A stretch of DNA of 64,000 bases from Hygrophila difformis (GCA_030278955.1 JAOANR010000014.1:12588068-12652067); one strand, 5' to 3'. Counted from the first letter of the stretch, positions 33,606-45,235 are shown. Numbers and translations are program-made. The notes: generated from the sequence alone by a model not told the origin.

Positions 33606-35696
33606 ACAAGGGAAACTGAGGAATCAGGATGATGCCTCCGAACGGAGAATATGGCGAAAAAAAAAAACCGAAGGCTAGGGTTGTGTTGTGTGGATTGACG
33701 CAAGATCTGGAATCCGCCGAATGGAGAAGAGGAAGAAAATAAATCTGAGGGCTAGGGATGTGTTGAGTGGTTTGACGCAACGGGCTAGGGAAACTTAATT
33801 AATTTATTCCCAAAGGAAGGCGAGGATATCCCTTTCCTCCCCCAGTTCCTCGCCATGGGGCGAGGAAACCATATTATCCTCGCCCAAGTCCTCGCATATT
33901 TAGGGGAAAACAATTAATTCAAAATTTAAATTTTTTTTAGGCGACGAACTTATTTATTCGTCGCCTATGTCCTCGCCCCAGGGCGAGGAAAATTTTGTTC
34001 CTCGCCTCCCGTCGTCGCCTACGGGTGATTTTCTTGTAGTGGTGAGAGTATACTCAGTGTTCAGCGAGAATGGTATTGGTATTATCAGGTCTGTTACGGA
34101 TTGGTAGTTTCCTCGACAAGTCCTTGCGTTTTGTCGGGTCCTTTACTGTGCAACTCGGTTAGATTTTTTAGTGTGAGCATTATGGACAGGCCTCTTTTCT
34201 ATACACAGCCCCTTGAGCCGTTTTTTCCCTTCCTCCTCTTTCACCTAACTTTGGTCCTATTTTATCTCTTCTTTGGCCCGTTGTTTCGATGCATTGAACT
34301 TGAACAATATTAGCAGGGGAGATGTGTTGTTTGTAACAAGAGTAAGGGGTATCACTGTGATTTACCACTAGACAGGATCCGGAGACAAGAGATCACCGAT
34401 GCTGGTGCCGCCCTTGAGTATTTGTGCCATTTTAGATGTTCGCATGAAGCTGCTCGTCGTTTGGAATGGACAAGGTGGTGATTCTATGGTACTTCATCAG
34501 GACGTATAGGGTTCTAATTGATATGTATTGGGAATGGAGTTCCTTGGCTATATTGGAAAAATAGAGGACATGATAGAGGAATAGCCCTAAAAATTTTGGA
34601 TGCGGTGCTGCATACTTGAACTGAGAGAGACATAACATTGGCGGTGGTGGCTGCTCATATATAGAGCACTAGGATCGGACTCAGGGGCAATCAGCTCAGC
34701 TGTTCTATGGTGCTACATTGAGGTTCTATGAAGCTGTTGTATGCCCTACTATGTTGGGGATTATTGGTCCGACCTATACTTCTTTCTCATGGTGTACTTG
34801 ATATTATTTCACATGGTCGGTGACTTCTGGCCATCTTCCTTGTTCTGCTTTTTTCTTTGTGAGCTGTGACTGTTGTTGGTTGTCTTGTAGCAGGATTTGT
34901 ATTTCCTTTTCCGGGAATAAATTTTCTTTCCTCAAAAAAAAAAAAAATAGCTAGTTAACATTACTTTTTCAACTAATTTTTTTCAAAAAGAATACTATAC
35001 AAAATTAAACTAAATCATTTTCAATTTTATTAAAAATATATTTAATTTTAAAATTAGATAACATATTTAATTTTGGATAAATAAAAATATTATATAATTA
35101 AAAATTAATTTATTAATTAGATAAAAAAAAAACCGCGGGCTAGCCCGCCTGGCCCGCAACTCACCGGTAGGTTGGTCTGGACTGGGGTTATTCTAGCCCG
35201 CCCCGCCATGGGCCAGCCCGTCTAAGCCCGAGAAATGGTGGGCTGGAGTGGGCTTGCCCGTGTCGTCCCGCCAGCCCGTCTTGACACCTCTAATGATTGA
35301 TGCTTTTATAGGCATGAAAGTATCTATCCTAGATATGCTATGTGATATATCTGTGCGCGATATTCGTCCGCAACACGCGCTAGCGCGTGTTGGTTCTTCG
35401 TGCGTTGTGTGTGCCATTCATATTGTTCTCACTTATTTCTTTGTTTTTCAGGTTAAGTAGCTCAAATTCACTCACTTTTGGTTCCTTTTGCCTTTGTCTT
35501 GCTAAAACCACATAAAAATATGCAATCTCAACCCAAAAATTATTAAATTGCACAAATAACATCACGAGATCACAATTCATCAATTTTCCTCAAATATTAT
35601 GTTTTAGCAATTAATCACACAATTTACACCAAATAATGCCTTCAATCATTAAATAAACATGAGTAAATATGATACTTTGTGTGGCGCATCAATCGA

Positions 35697-35880
35697 GTAT
35701 GTAGATTTTCATATAAAGAACATCAAAATCCAAACTCATTTGAGAAAGTTAGAGCAATTTGAATTTCATTATGTTTTTAGGAAACAGTCTTTATATTTAC
35801 ATTGACGGATGCTATACAATTTGAAATCTATCTACTCAATGCAATGAATTTAAATATTTTGAAATAGACAAACATCAGAT
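35697..35880. repeat. Second copy of the inverted-repeat element, partial
   Basis: It shares tagattttcatataaag...aaaatccaaactcatttgagaaagttagag with the left arm at 24318-24400, and atctatctactcaatgcaat with the right arm region. It is shorter and rearranged relative to the first copy. Confidence 0.5.
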
Positions 35881-35991
35881 TATGAGGTACGTGAGAAGGA
35901 CGAACGAGAGAGATTACCTAAAATCATTTCCATCTTATTATGCTATAAATGGTATCAAAAGAAACAAAAATTATGAATATTTGTTATTTAG

Positions 35992-36352
35992 TACTCCCTC
36001 CGTCCCACTAAAAGTATCCCAAAACTTTTGGGCACGGTAATTTATGTGGGAATAGTTACCATTTAATGTAATGATATATTAGTGTCAAAAGTAAGGGTAA
36101 ATTAGTAATTTATGTAATGTGATTGAAATGGGTTTTAATTTTTAGTTGATTTATTTATATATGATGTGATGGTTGTGAGTTGAAATTTATTAATAGTAGT
36201 GGGTTTAAAATTTTAATATATTTATTTATTGATGTAATGTGATGAGTTATGTTGGTGATTAATATTTAATGATTTCCTAAAATGGAAATGAGATAAAAAT
36301 ATTGGGACGAACCAAAAAGAAAGTGAAATATAAATAATAGGACGGAGGAGTA
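35992..36352. mobile_element. Stowaway-type MITE, copy 7 (long subtype)
   Basis: It starts tactccctccgtcccac and ends ataggacggaggagtata. The interior differs from the 265-bp subtype (atcccaaaacttttgggcac, then aatgtgatgagttatgttgg), so it is a distinct subfamily with shared ends. Confidence 0.75.
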
Positions 36353-36692
36353 TATATTTTAGGATACAAGTAACTAAATGGATCTTGTGAATGATTTGGT
36401 TACGGAAAACTAGGGTTACAAATGTTTGACAAATTCTACATTTTTATTTTATAACTATTGGATATTGTTTTATGGTTGACATGATATCTCTTGAGACACT
36501 ATCATTCGCATTGGTAACACCATAACTATACCCAGTTACTTTCAATTGGGTGTATACTGGGTATCCTCAAGACATATTGGCCCAAGAATAATCTGGTGAG
36601 CATTGAAGGGTTGTCTCTCCCAATTACTTCAATTGGGGATAACTGTTTAATATAAATAAGTGATGAAAAGTTAATCTCTCTATACCAACAGC

Positions 36693-36895
36693 AGTTGGCT
36701 TGAGTGGATGGGGGCTCTAGTCGCTTAAGCAAGGTCTCGGGGTCGAGCCTTGTGTATGTAGAAAATTGCTTTGGGAGAGGCGCCCTTAATTGCTCCTGCA
36801 GATCCTCGAGGAATTAGTTTTTGGTCCAATGTGGCCCGAGATACCCGGTTTCACCAAAAAGTCAATCCCTCTATGGCTTGATCGCATGAAAAAAA
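36693..36895 (+). mobile_element. SINE of a second family
   Basis: The A-box-like ggcttgagtggatggg is near 36697, and the B-box-like ggggtcgagccttg near 36739-36752. A body follows with gtggcccgagatacccggtttcacc (about 36830-36854), a signature I associate with Au-like plant SINEs. The exact ends were not established. Confidence 0.6.
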
Positions 36896-37152
36896 GTGAT
36901 GATATATACGAGTCCATAATAAAATATTGAAACCAACATATATAGTATTGTTATCCGCTTAATTATATGGAATAAATATACACTACTTTCTTATATAATG
37001 AGAGCTTAATAAAATGTTTACCTTCCCTTCCCGCGGAGTGAAGAAGAATGATTCCCATTATTAGCTTCAAACTGGACTGCCCCCTACGGAATAAAGTGTC
37101 TTCAAATCGATAATAATGCATTGTTGTTAACAGATGAAAATAATACAAAGGC

Positions 37153-37440
37153 TATATATGACACGGCCGGGCGAGCCCCCGTGGACCATAGGCTACACGT
37201 ATATATGACACGGCCGGGCGAGCCCCCGTGGACCATAGGCTACACGTCCATGGCCGGCCCCTTACCCTGGGCCTCATCCATGGGATACAGGGCCCACACC
37301 TTCGGAGATCTGCAAATCATATACCACAACTCGTCTCCAACAGGCATCCCAGTGCACAATTGGTGGGTTGTTGGGACAGAGTGTCCACCCGGACATCCTT
37401 TGATATAAGAGGCAGTTATAGTGCACTCATAGTCTGTATA
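37153..37440. repeat. Repeat with a 47-bp tandem duplication
   Basis: The unit around gacacggccgggcgagcccc occurs at 37153-37199 and again at 37200-37246. GC-rich sequence follows, ending in gtctgtataggctg and an A-rich tail (about 37432-37467). The tail resembles the ends near 43840 and 45215, which suggests a retroposon fragment. A short open frame spans it, but its content repeats with the DNA and is not convincing. Confidence 0.55.
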
Positions 37441-37511
37441 GGCTGTTTAGAAAAATAAATAAATAAATTGGGATCCACACCATTTTCTTATAGTGGTCTT
37501 TTATATATATA

Positions 37512-37640
37512 CACTACAAGAATTTTCAGTTCTAGCGACCGAAGTTTTTTTGGTAAAATTTGGTTACTAAAGAGGTTAACGACTGAAATTCGTAAGCTAC
37601 TACAGTTTTAACTACCAAATTCAAAAATTTTCTTGTAATG
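37512..37640. mobile_element. 129-bp CACTA-type miniature element
   Basis: The ends cactacaagaatttt and aaaattttcttgtaatg are inverted. ATA is duplicated on both sides (37509-37511 and 37641-37643). The interior is AT-rich. The small size and ends indicate a deletion derivative. Confidence 0.7.
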
Positions 37641-37644
37641 ATAG

Positions 37645-39272
37645 ATTATACATTAAAAATGGAAATAATAAAATATACCCTAAAATATACATAGTGTAAT
37701 ATGGGGGTAAGTGGGCTGACGCTCCCTTTGCCACCAAATAGATCCGCCCCCGGGTATAAGTATAATTTGCAACATTCCTATCAACATGTCATCAAATTAA
37801 ACAAAATGCTAGTACATGTTTTTGCGTGACTAGTCAAAGTAATTAAATTTAAAAATCTAATGATTGCAATTTAAAAATGACAAGTTGTCCAAATTAAACA
37901 GAAAACAAAAATATTTTATTCTAAAAGAGTTTTTTTTTTTTGTTTTAAGTAACTGTGTTAAACCATAATTTATAAGATAAAAGTATTAAAAAGGTCAAAT
38001 TACAAGATCAAAAGTGCCATTACCTATGTATGTATATGTATATATATACTTCTTGGCACACGAACAATAAAAATGCCATTATTATATTATAATAACCATC
38101 TTCTATGTATAAATTAATCAACATGATACCTTTAAATTTAATATTATAAAAATGTTGAAAAACCAGAAACAAGAATTACTTTAACCCCCAGATTGATGTT
38201 ATTTATTTGTAACTACAAGACTTACTATACCTATGAAATAGCCAAACATCCTATAACTTATCTCTAATCATTCCTATTATATTTAGTTAAAAAAGATGTG
38301 AATAACTTAGCTGGTCTTGTAAGTATATTAATCTTAACTCAAATGATCTTTTTATTGAAATTGATTCACAACAGTTTCTTGACTTATTACATTTAGAACC
38401 CCAAATTCTAAACGTAATTAATCAAATGTAATTGGGGTTAAAATGTAATAAACAAAAGTATTGTAGCTCAAGTGTATAATAATTTGGGTTCTAAATGAAA
38501 TAAACTAAAAGTATTTTTAATAAATTTGAATAAAAAGGTCATTTGGGTCAAGACTATTGTACTTAAGAGTTATTCAAATTTACTTCTTTAACTAAATAAA
38601 TGGAATTTAGAAGTTATAGAATGTTTTGGGTTTTTATTCCAATTTAGCTATAGACACTCCGCACTCGTATACTTTAACTAACTAAATTAGAAAATATATT
38701 ATGAAAAGAAATTAAAACTTATATATAGAGTGTTTGAATGTGTAAATGAAAAGAAATTATTAGATTATTATGTTATATTTAGATATTCTTCTTACCAAAG
38801 TAATTATCTTATATGTTAATCAAAATTTATAGCCAAAATCACTTTTCTAAATACATATGGAAAAATGTACTTAAAACCATATTCCAACAAAAAACAATGT
38901 AACTTAAAATTGGATTCCGGCTAGAAAATCAGAGCAATCTGACACCTTCATGTCTTGCGATTCTGCTGATCACCATAGGTTGAGAATTACACACACATAC
39001 ATACAGATCACTCTGTATGCAAATCATTACAAATGTGAATTCTCAATTAATAAATCATGTATCTTTTGATCAGTTGCTATAATTAACTACTAGAAAAAAT
39101 TTAATTCGGTCGCTAAAATTGTAGTAACTAACAAATTTTTTGTCTCTAAAATTGTGATCTCTAAATTTGATTCTTGAATATAGATAATAATCATATATAC
39201 GTGGTATCCGTCATTTTTTAATTGATCCCAAGCAATAATAAAAATTAATTAACTAAGGTTGCAATAAGAAGT
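37645..39272. other. Intergenic AT-rich stretch
   Basis: No gene is visible. A fragment near 37730-37752 resembles the hAT end of 22814-23216. A fragment near 39085-39170 (actagaaaaaatttaattcggtcgc) resembles the interior of CACTA-like miniatures. Confidence 0.5.
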
Positions 39273-39285
39273 AATTAACTAAGGT

Positions 39286-39451
39286 AGAGGGATGAAGACT
39301 TAGCTCAAGTAGTTAAGTCCCTCAACTTCCAACGGAAGTATGAGGTTCGATTCCCATCGGCCCCCTATCCCACTCTTTATGCCCCTTTGTAATTGTGTGA
39401 CATAGGCTCCTACCACCCCTTTCTCAGGCCTTCAATGGTTTCTCAAAAAAG
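39286..39451 (+). mobile_element. tRNA-derived SINE with perfect B box and 13-bp TSD
   Basis: The A box is ttagctcaagtagttaag (39300-39317). The B box ggttcgattcc (39344-39354) matches the consensus exactly. The body cccctttgtaattgtgtgacatagg is shared with the SINE at 712-879. The flanking 13-mer aattaactaaggt is exact at 39273-39285 and 39452-39464. It is intact enough to have been recently mobile. Confidence 0.85.
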
Positions 39452-39985
39452 AATTAACTAAGGTTGCATTTGAAGATGGATTTAAAATTGAGGAATAGAT
39501 TTCAATTCTTCATTTTAGTAGGGATTTAATATCCACTTTAAATTTTTTTGAAATTATTAAAAAAAAAAAAGGAAGTTAAAATTCATTCCTAAATTCTTCT
39601 ATTAATCCAAATAAGTAAAATAGATTATTATTATATGTTTTAAATAATCTCACAAATCCATCCATCCAAATATAACATAAGGTATTTCATCAAATTAACT
39701 AGGATGTAAATATATATAATTTGCAAGAAATGCAGTGGTGAAAACATAACATATACTATAATTTTTTATATTGCAAACAAGTAGCTGCAAATGAAACCAC
39801 AAAACATAAGTTGAAGTAATAATACACATAGTGAACTCCATTCTAGACACAAACATGTGTGGAACTAACCTCTTAATATTCTAAATTGTAGCATTTACTT
39901 AATATAATTTATGCGTAGAAACAGAATTATACTGACATGATTTATTTATTTATTTAATTTTATACCTTTAGTTTCTATCAATCCC

Positions 39986-40849
39986 TCAAAATGATGACCT
40001 TGGATGTCCCCAACCATATGCATCATGATTCAAGTGTCCTCCACTTCCCAATAAATTTGGGGTCATATTGTAAATTGGCAAAGATGAGGGATCTTCCATT
40101 CCTTGCTGCTGCTGCTGCTGCTGCTGTCCCACGCCCGGCGGCGATCCGGTGGCTCCTCCACCTTCCGCCGCGGCTCCAGGAGCTGATCCGCCGGCCTCCT
40201 CTTCCTCCTCAAGCGGCAGCCTTTCATATGTTGCATTCGCAAAAGTTGCTGCAATGACCATGACTGGACCGGCTGCCACCAGCGGCCCTACTACGCTCCC
40301 GCCGACAACCTGTCCCTGCCCGCCGGCCAAGTAGATAGTCAATCCGGTGGCGCCGGGAGGAGCTGGCCCTGGCAGGAAGGCCCCGGTTAATGAAAGTATC
40401 TCGAACCGGCCCTGGAGGACGACCGCAGCGCCAGGCGCCGCTGGCTGGCGGATGGTGACGTTGGTGACGGAGCCGCTGCCGCTGAGCACGCAGACGCCGC
40501 GCTGCCGGCGGCGGGCGAAGTGGGCGATGCTTTCGGCAACGTCGGTGCCGCTGCTGACTTCCATCACGTGGCTCCTCAGGGCGTTAGGGCTGTCCCGGGT
40601 CACGAAAATCGGAGGCTTTGGCTTGTTCTTCGACCCCGGCGGCCGCCCCCTTGGCCGGCGGTTCCCGACCTCCACCGCGCCTTCCTTTGGCTCGTCCCTG
40701 TCGTCGTCGTCTTCTTCATCTCCGCCACCTCCGCCGTTCATCCTTTCATTCAAGGAAAGATCCATCTCCCTCTTGTTCCCCAGCTGGTGCCCCACCGGTT
40801 CAGACCCCGGCAAGCCCCCCTGACCACCGGCCCACCACCGGTTCGACAT
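39986..40849 (-). CDS. AHL: AT-hook nuclear-localised (AHL) DNA-binding protein, type I
   Basis: Intronless, 287 residues. An acidic run (about 44-54, [10 protein letters not shown]) precedes one AT-hook at 64-76 ([13 protein letters not shown]), which inserts into the minor groove of AT-rich DNA. The PPC/DUF296 domain (about 90-212) contains the type-I core GRFEIL at 147-152, followed by [14 protein letters not shown] and [12 protein letters not shown]; it drives trimerisation and partner binding. The tail has five Glu, an Ala/Gly-rich stretch, eight Gln (242-249), and ends with [14 protein letters not shown]. The single AT-hook, GRFEIL core and lack of introns fit clade A. Such proteins repress growth genes through chromatin. 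The coding region is markedly GC-rich against its surroundings. The start is the first ATG (MSNRWWAGG). The exact AHL number cannot be told. Confidence 0.95.
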   Translation of the reverse strand: MSNRWWAGGQGGLPGSEPVGHQLGNKREMDLSLNERMNGGGGGDEEDDDDRDEPKEGAVEVGNRRPRGRPPGSKNKPKPPIFVTRDSPNALRSHVMEVSSGTDVAESIAHFARRRQRGVCVLSGSGSVTNVTIRQPAAPGAAVVLQGRFEILSLTGAFLPGPAPPGATGLTIYLAGGQGQVVGGSVVGPLVAAGPVMVIAATFANATYERLPLEEEEEAGGSAPGAAAEGGGATGSPPGVGQQQQQQQQGMEDPSSLPIYNMTPNLLGSGGHLNHDAYGWGHPRSSF

Positions 40850-41220
40850 GTTTTCCAGCTTAACCTTGCGGATCTGATCGATTCTCCGATCAAAATCAAC
40901 CAGGCTAATTGCAATTGATCATCGTCTTTAGACCGTCATGAATTCAAGAGAATACCTTAGCTTGAAACCCTAATTTCAGCTCAATTCTATAAATTGGGAA
41001 TTTTAAAGATTAGAATCTCAAACAAACTATGTAGATCTATATCCACTAACAAGAAAAGATCAAATCGAGCAAAGAATATATATATATATATATATATATT
41101 ATAATAATTGAACAAATTATAAAAAGAGAGAGAAAATATAGAAAATAAGAAACCCTTGAGAGAATAGGGATCAAGAACAAAGAAGGCAGAATAATTAAGC
41201 AACGCAAAGATAATGAAAGA
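40850..41220 (-). promoter_or_regulatory. 5' leader and proximal upstream region of the AHL gene
   Basis: Read on the minus strand, about 370 bp upstream of the ATG contain a CT-rich leader and the segment gaaattagggtttcaagctaag, typical of plant 5' UTRs. An (AT)n microsatellite lies at about 41066-41099. A donor-like aaggtattc near 40956 leaves room for a 5'-UTR intron, but this is unproven. Confidence 0.4.
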
Positions 41221-41389
41221 GGAAACTATTGTTAAATACTACTAGTGGAGGTTTTAGGACTAAAATACTTTGAAGTTTGAACACCAAAAGCAATGGAAAT
41301 TGTAAACTATACAATGACATCTTTTCCTATGTTTTGATAACCTAAATTACTATTCCTTTTCAAATACAACCTTTTTGTCTTTAACTACT

Positions 41390-42521
41390 ACTAGAATTTT
41401 CTTCCGCGATCCGCGCACTGGTGTTATTTTGTTTGATACAAACTACTATTAACTCGATTAATTTAAAATGTTAGATGATATATAATGGTGTTATTTTGTT
41501 TGATACAAACTACTATTAACTCGATTAATTAAAATGCTAGATGATATATAATTTTTATGAAGAGATTAATTATAACTTAAAAGGGCAATATAATCATAAA
41601 CAATAAAAATATGGTTCCATGATTTACTATAGTATAGATAGATAGATATTCTAATATTAGGAATAAATGATGGAGATGAATATATTAAAATCCTACGCCA
41701 TGAATTTTTTAGTAAAATTTAGGATTAAGTGATTTTGACATACCTTTGATATGTATCTTTATGATAGATATGCATATTTTTTAGGTAAATTTATATTTGA
41801 ACCCATAATATATTTTTTATATATATGAAGAGATTAATTATAACTTAAAATGTTAATAAAGGAAACAAAATAAATGGGGAGATCAATGAATTGCAATTCT
41901 ACTATCATTGAATTTTAGGGGTGTATTGGATAGAGAGTCTATGAGATTTTTTTTGAGTTTGAAAGTCTAGGTGTATTCAATTTAGATTTTAAAAAGTCTT
42001 TAAAAATTTAGAGGTATTCAATACAGATTTTAAATTTTTTTTAAAAATATAGGTGTATTCAATACAGATTTTAAAAAGTCTTTAAAAATTCTGAGGTATT
42101 AATACCTCAGAATTTTAATTCTTTTAATAGATTTTAATTCTTCATAAACTTTAATGGATTCTTTTAAAAATTATAACTATGCAAAATCTCATCAAATTTC
42201 TACGGATTTTGGTAAGTCAGTCAAACTCTACATAGAGTCTGCACAAAATCAACCAACTGTACATAGAGTCCATAGACTTTCTAAACCGACTTTTTAAAAT
42301 CCATAAAAATCTGAAACGAATACACCCGTATGATGAAATAATTTTACTTTCTAGACCCTTGATATATATCTTTATGATAGATATGCATATCTTTGACGTA
42401 AAATTACTGTTTGAACCCATAATATATAATTTTTAAAGAGATTAATTATAACTTAAAATGGTAATATAGTTAGTACAATAAAAATATGATCTCAGAATTT
42501 ATTATAGTATAGACAGATAGA
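41390..42521 (-). mobile_element. Helitron-like element, second copy
   Basis: Read on the minus strand, the 3' end is a CG-rich imperfect hairpin (gtgcgcggatcgcgg) followed by aattctagt. The 5' end reads tctatctgtctatactataa. Interior blocks such as ctaatattaggaataaatga match the Helitron at 52761-54032. It contains a 67-bp tandem duplication (41420-41486 and 41487-41552) and a nested MITE (41926-42330). The flanking A/T context is not perfect, so the ends are less sure. Confidence 0.5.
41926..42330. mobile_element. MITE nested in the Helitron-like element
   Basis: The ends ggggtgtattggatagag and aacgaatacacccgta are inverted. Removing it rejoins cattgaattttag with gatgaaat, as seen uninterrupted near 53672-53690 in the related Helitron. 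The interior has tandem 'aggtgtattcaatacagatttta' motifs. The superfamily is unclear. Confidence 0.6.
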
Positions 42522-42529
42522 TTGTTTAT

Positions 42530-43465
42530 TACCATTGCAGGTTGATGTTTGTGTGTATATTATATATATGTATATAATGGTCTATGTATGTTTTCTTTAT
42601 AACCCCCTCCATCATTATTATAAATTAGGGTTTGGAGTTGTGGGGTCCTTGGCACGTACCTAGGTCATTGTTTATTAATTTACGTTATTAACCCATATGA
42701 TGACATATATCACACCATTTCCATTTTCCATAATGTTTTAGTAAAAGATCTATATATAAATTTAACAGATACAGACATTCAGTGTAAGACAACATCGAAC
42801 CTGCTTTCTTAGGTGTTTTACATAATGAAATATTTTAATAAAATTTTGCTGGGATGATTAGAGATGCATTAGTGGACGCAGATCCCTCGAGTCGAGTGTA
42901 ATTGAAAATTTATTGTTATTCGATAAAGGAATCAAATCGGGCACACATTTTTTCTGAATTGGAAATGGTGAAATGAACATAAATTTACAACATCAGGCAC
43001 ATATTAAAAATATGGTATTTGTATTTGAATGGAAAATTTTAATTAACAGGAACTTCAGTTACTCTAAAAAAGATGATTTGTGAATTATTTGTACCGGATG
43101 GAACTCAACTATCTCAAATCAAATATACTCAACAAATAATCATTAAGTTCAGTTAACCAAGAAAAAAATAACTGTGTGTAAATAATTCGAATCAGACTGA
43201 CAGTACTATAGTAACCCAAATATCCTCAAAAAATACCAACATATCGAGTAGCCGAAAATTATTAACAAATCATAAAACAAACTGATCGAAACTGAGAGTA
43301 ATTTAAAACTAATTATATTCAACAAACGTAAAAATATTATGATTATTCACATAAAGAATAATAAAATTACTAAAATAAATTCAGTCACACCAACAATTTT
43401 TAAAAAAAACTTTAAAAAAAAAAAACTTTAGTCTTACTTATTAGTTTAGTCTCAACATTTTAAAC
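42530..43465. other. Intergenic AT-rich stretch upstream of the AHL gene
   Basis: No reading frame or repeat end is recognised. It may hold distal regulatory sequence for the AHL gene, but nothing specific is visible. Confidence 0.45.
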
Positions 43466-43539
43466 ATGGATAAAAACAACAAAAATAATGATACCCATAA
43501 TAGGCAGTCCAGTTCCGGTGCAGCCACTTCAAACATCTA

Positions 43540-43690
43540 CAGGTTTAGAATGATGGTTGTGTATCCGGAAGTGATGCTTGCGTATCCATATCATAAACAT
43601 TATTTGTATAGGCATCCGGGAAGTGATGGTTACATATCCGAAAGTGATGGTTGCGTATCCAAAAATGATGGCTGCATATGCAGGCGGCTG
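43540..43690. repeat. Short minisatellite, 24-bp type units
   Basis: Imperfect units around gtatccgaaagtgatggttgc recur about five times (for example near 43560, 43620, 43645 and 43665). Some are separated by unique sequence. The open frame over it reflects the repeat only. Confidence 0.6.
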
Positions 43691-43802
43691 CACCCAAACC
43701 AAATCCCAATAATAGGATCGAACCAATTAAATTGTAAGAATCAGATATTTTTATTTAAACGAATTTCTCAGTTAATCGAACATGTGATCAATGCGATACC
43801 AT

Positions 43803-43890
43803 TGTAATTTGTGTGGGATGGGCTCCCACCATATTTTTCTAACCTGTATAAGCTGTTCGGCACAAAAAAAATAAAAAGAAAGAAAGAAAA
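43803..43890 (+). mobile_element. SINE 3' fragment
   Basis: ttgtaatttgtgtgggatgggctcccaccat and aacctgtataagctgttcggc plus an A-rich tail match the 3' half of the SINE family at 712-879. The 5' promoter half is absent. Confidence 0.55.
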
Positions 43891-44524
43891 ATTGTGAATT
43901 AACGGGTATCCTCAGGCCTCATTGGACCCAGCTGAATTCTAAAAAAAAGAAAATGAAATTTTGATCAATGCGTTTTTTATTTGATTTGATAGTGCAGTGG
44001 TTCGGTTCAAATTTTTATGTCCAACTCTGATCGGGCAATATTAAAGTGATTTGCATACATACGTTTTTTTTAATAATACTCTCTTTCTTTTTTTTTTAAG
44101 GTTACACTTTTCTTTTATATGTATTTTAAAATAAGTGTTACATTACTATATTTAGAATATGTTTAAAGTTTTAAATGTAGATTAACACTTATGTTAAAAA
44201 ATAAGCATGATTAAAATAAGTATTGCACTTTCCTTTTATAGCTACAAGTAATATTTAAAAAATTAATCTATGATTATATTAAAAAATTTAAACTAAAGCA
44301 CTTTTAGAATGTTCCTTAAATCCCTTACCAATACCAAGTGTAATCTTTAAAAAAAACAGAAAGGAGTATTTAACTAATACTCCATATAACAAGAAATAAA
44401 TTATTATTAAAAATTCATAAATTGGTTTCCAGTTTCCCAAATCACCTACAACGATAGTAGCATTTTCATCCTCTAATAACTTCACCAAGATTTTCTTATA
44501 TGTACATTTTAAATTTTGGGATTC

Positions 44525-45235
44525 GGTACCACCACATACTAGATGACCCATTTTATTATAGCCCAGAGGATATCTCACGTTGGCACAAGGGAACATACAT
44601 GTGATGATCACTCCCACCGGCTACCCTGTACATCTTCCCCCACTCAATCTCATGCACAACCTCATGCATTGTGCATTGTTGCCCCCATTGTATCCCTAAG
44701 GTCATCCGCCCAGGAACGCCGGACAAACACATTGTTTGCCCCAGTTGCTCAGGAGATATCTAGTATGCTGACTCCCATCCTCACATCATTGGCCCTACTA
44801 GAACATCACTTCCTCCTACCCCTGCATGGCATTGCAGCCTACCCTAATGCCTGACTCTACATAATCCTTAAATTCCAGCATGGAACAACTCCTTACAGCC
44901 AACGATAATCTTGCCCCAACACTCTTTCCTTGAAAGCATTACCCAGGAAAACTTTCTTGAGTTTCCGAGCACCGAATTCTACTCATTTTCGGCACCACTT
45001 GGAGTCTCAATACTAGGGTGTTTGCTAGGTCAGATAACGTTGGGTGCGGCTCTGATACAAAATGTCATGGAGTCCTTTTTCATGTCGGGACATCGGTAGC
45101 ACCACATGTTAGGTGACCCCTCTCGTTGTAAATGAGGGCCTCTCTCACATTCATGCAAACGGGAGCGTGCATGTGATGGTCACCCCCACCCGGTGACCCT
45201 TCACGTATTGTATAGGCTATGTAAAGAACAATAAA
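44525..45235. repeat. Segment bounded by ~110-bp direct repeats
   Basis: The blocks at about 44525-44630 and 45094-45200 share ggta(c/g)caccacat, then aggtgaccc-like and tgtgatgatcactcccacc-like parts. The enclosed 460 bp (44631-45093) has no recognised coding content. It could be two copies of a retroposon or a tiny LTR-type structure (TRIM); neither is shown. Confidence 0.45.

Larger units (their letters stand above)
28666..34041. mobile_element. CACTA-type transposon, non-autonomous, nested
   Basis: The left end cactacaaaaaaatc and right end gattttcttgtagtg are inverted. GTG is duplicated at 28663-28665 and 34042-34044, the 3-bp TSD of CACTA (En/Spm) elements. Subterminal regions at 28682-28980 and 33810-34030 carry many ggcgagga/tcctcgcc repeats in both directions, the arrangement bound by CACTA transposase. 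I see no TNPD-like transposase inside. The interior is AT-rich with exon-like minus-strand frames, so sequence capture is possible. Confidence 0.88.
27182..35292. mobile_element. 8.1-kb non-autonomous element with hAT ends
   Basis: It begins tagagctgtcaaaatggg and ends cccgtcttgacacctcta; the reverse complement of the end (tagaggtgtcaagacggg) pairs with the beginning over about 18 bp. The TSD atgattga is exact at 27174-27181 and 35293-35300. Both subterminal regions are crowded with agcccgcc/ggcgggct motifs (27210-27350 and 35135-35280). No hAT dimerisation or BED zinc-finger sequence is seen, so it was mobilised in trans. Two-thirds of it is the nested CACTA element. The remaining 2.7 kb is of unclear origin, with an A run at 34936-34947. 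Confidence 0.85.
26966..35690. repeat. Dispersed 0.7-kb repeat, copy 2, split by an 8.1-kb insertion
   Basis: The left part 26966-27181 matches copy 1 from about 25510. The match resumes at 35293 (atgattgatgcttttataggcatg) and continues to gtggcgcat at about 35690. Everything between is the hAT-ended insertion 27182-35292, whose 8-bp TSD (atgattga) marks the cut. Confidence 0.75.

Noticed and set aside
37121..37408. 95-codon frame ending GIPVHNWWVVGTECPPGHP
   Set aside because: It contains the 47-bp DNA duplication in two different frames and has no splice context; treated as repeat-derived.
39300..39354. Possible tRNA gene
   Set aside because: A and B boxes are present but no cloverleaf could be drawn; the 13-bp TSD and shared body show it is a SINE.
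40347..40918. Plus-strand frames of 130-158 codons opposite the AHL gene
   Set aside because: They are Pro/Ser/Arg-rich antisense readings of a GC-rich coding region. The minus strand has a complete AT-hook and PPC domain.
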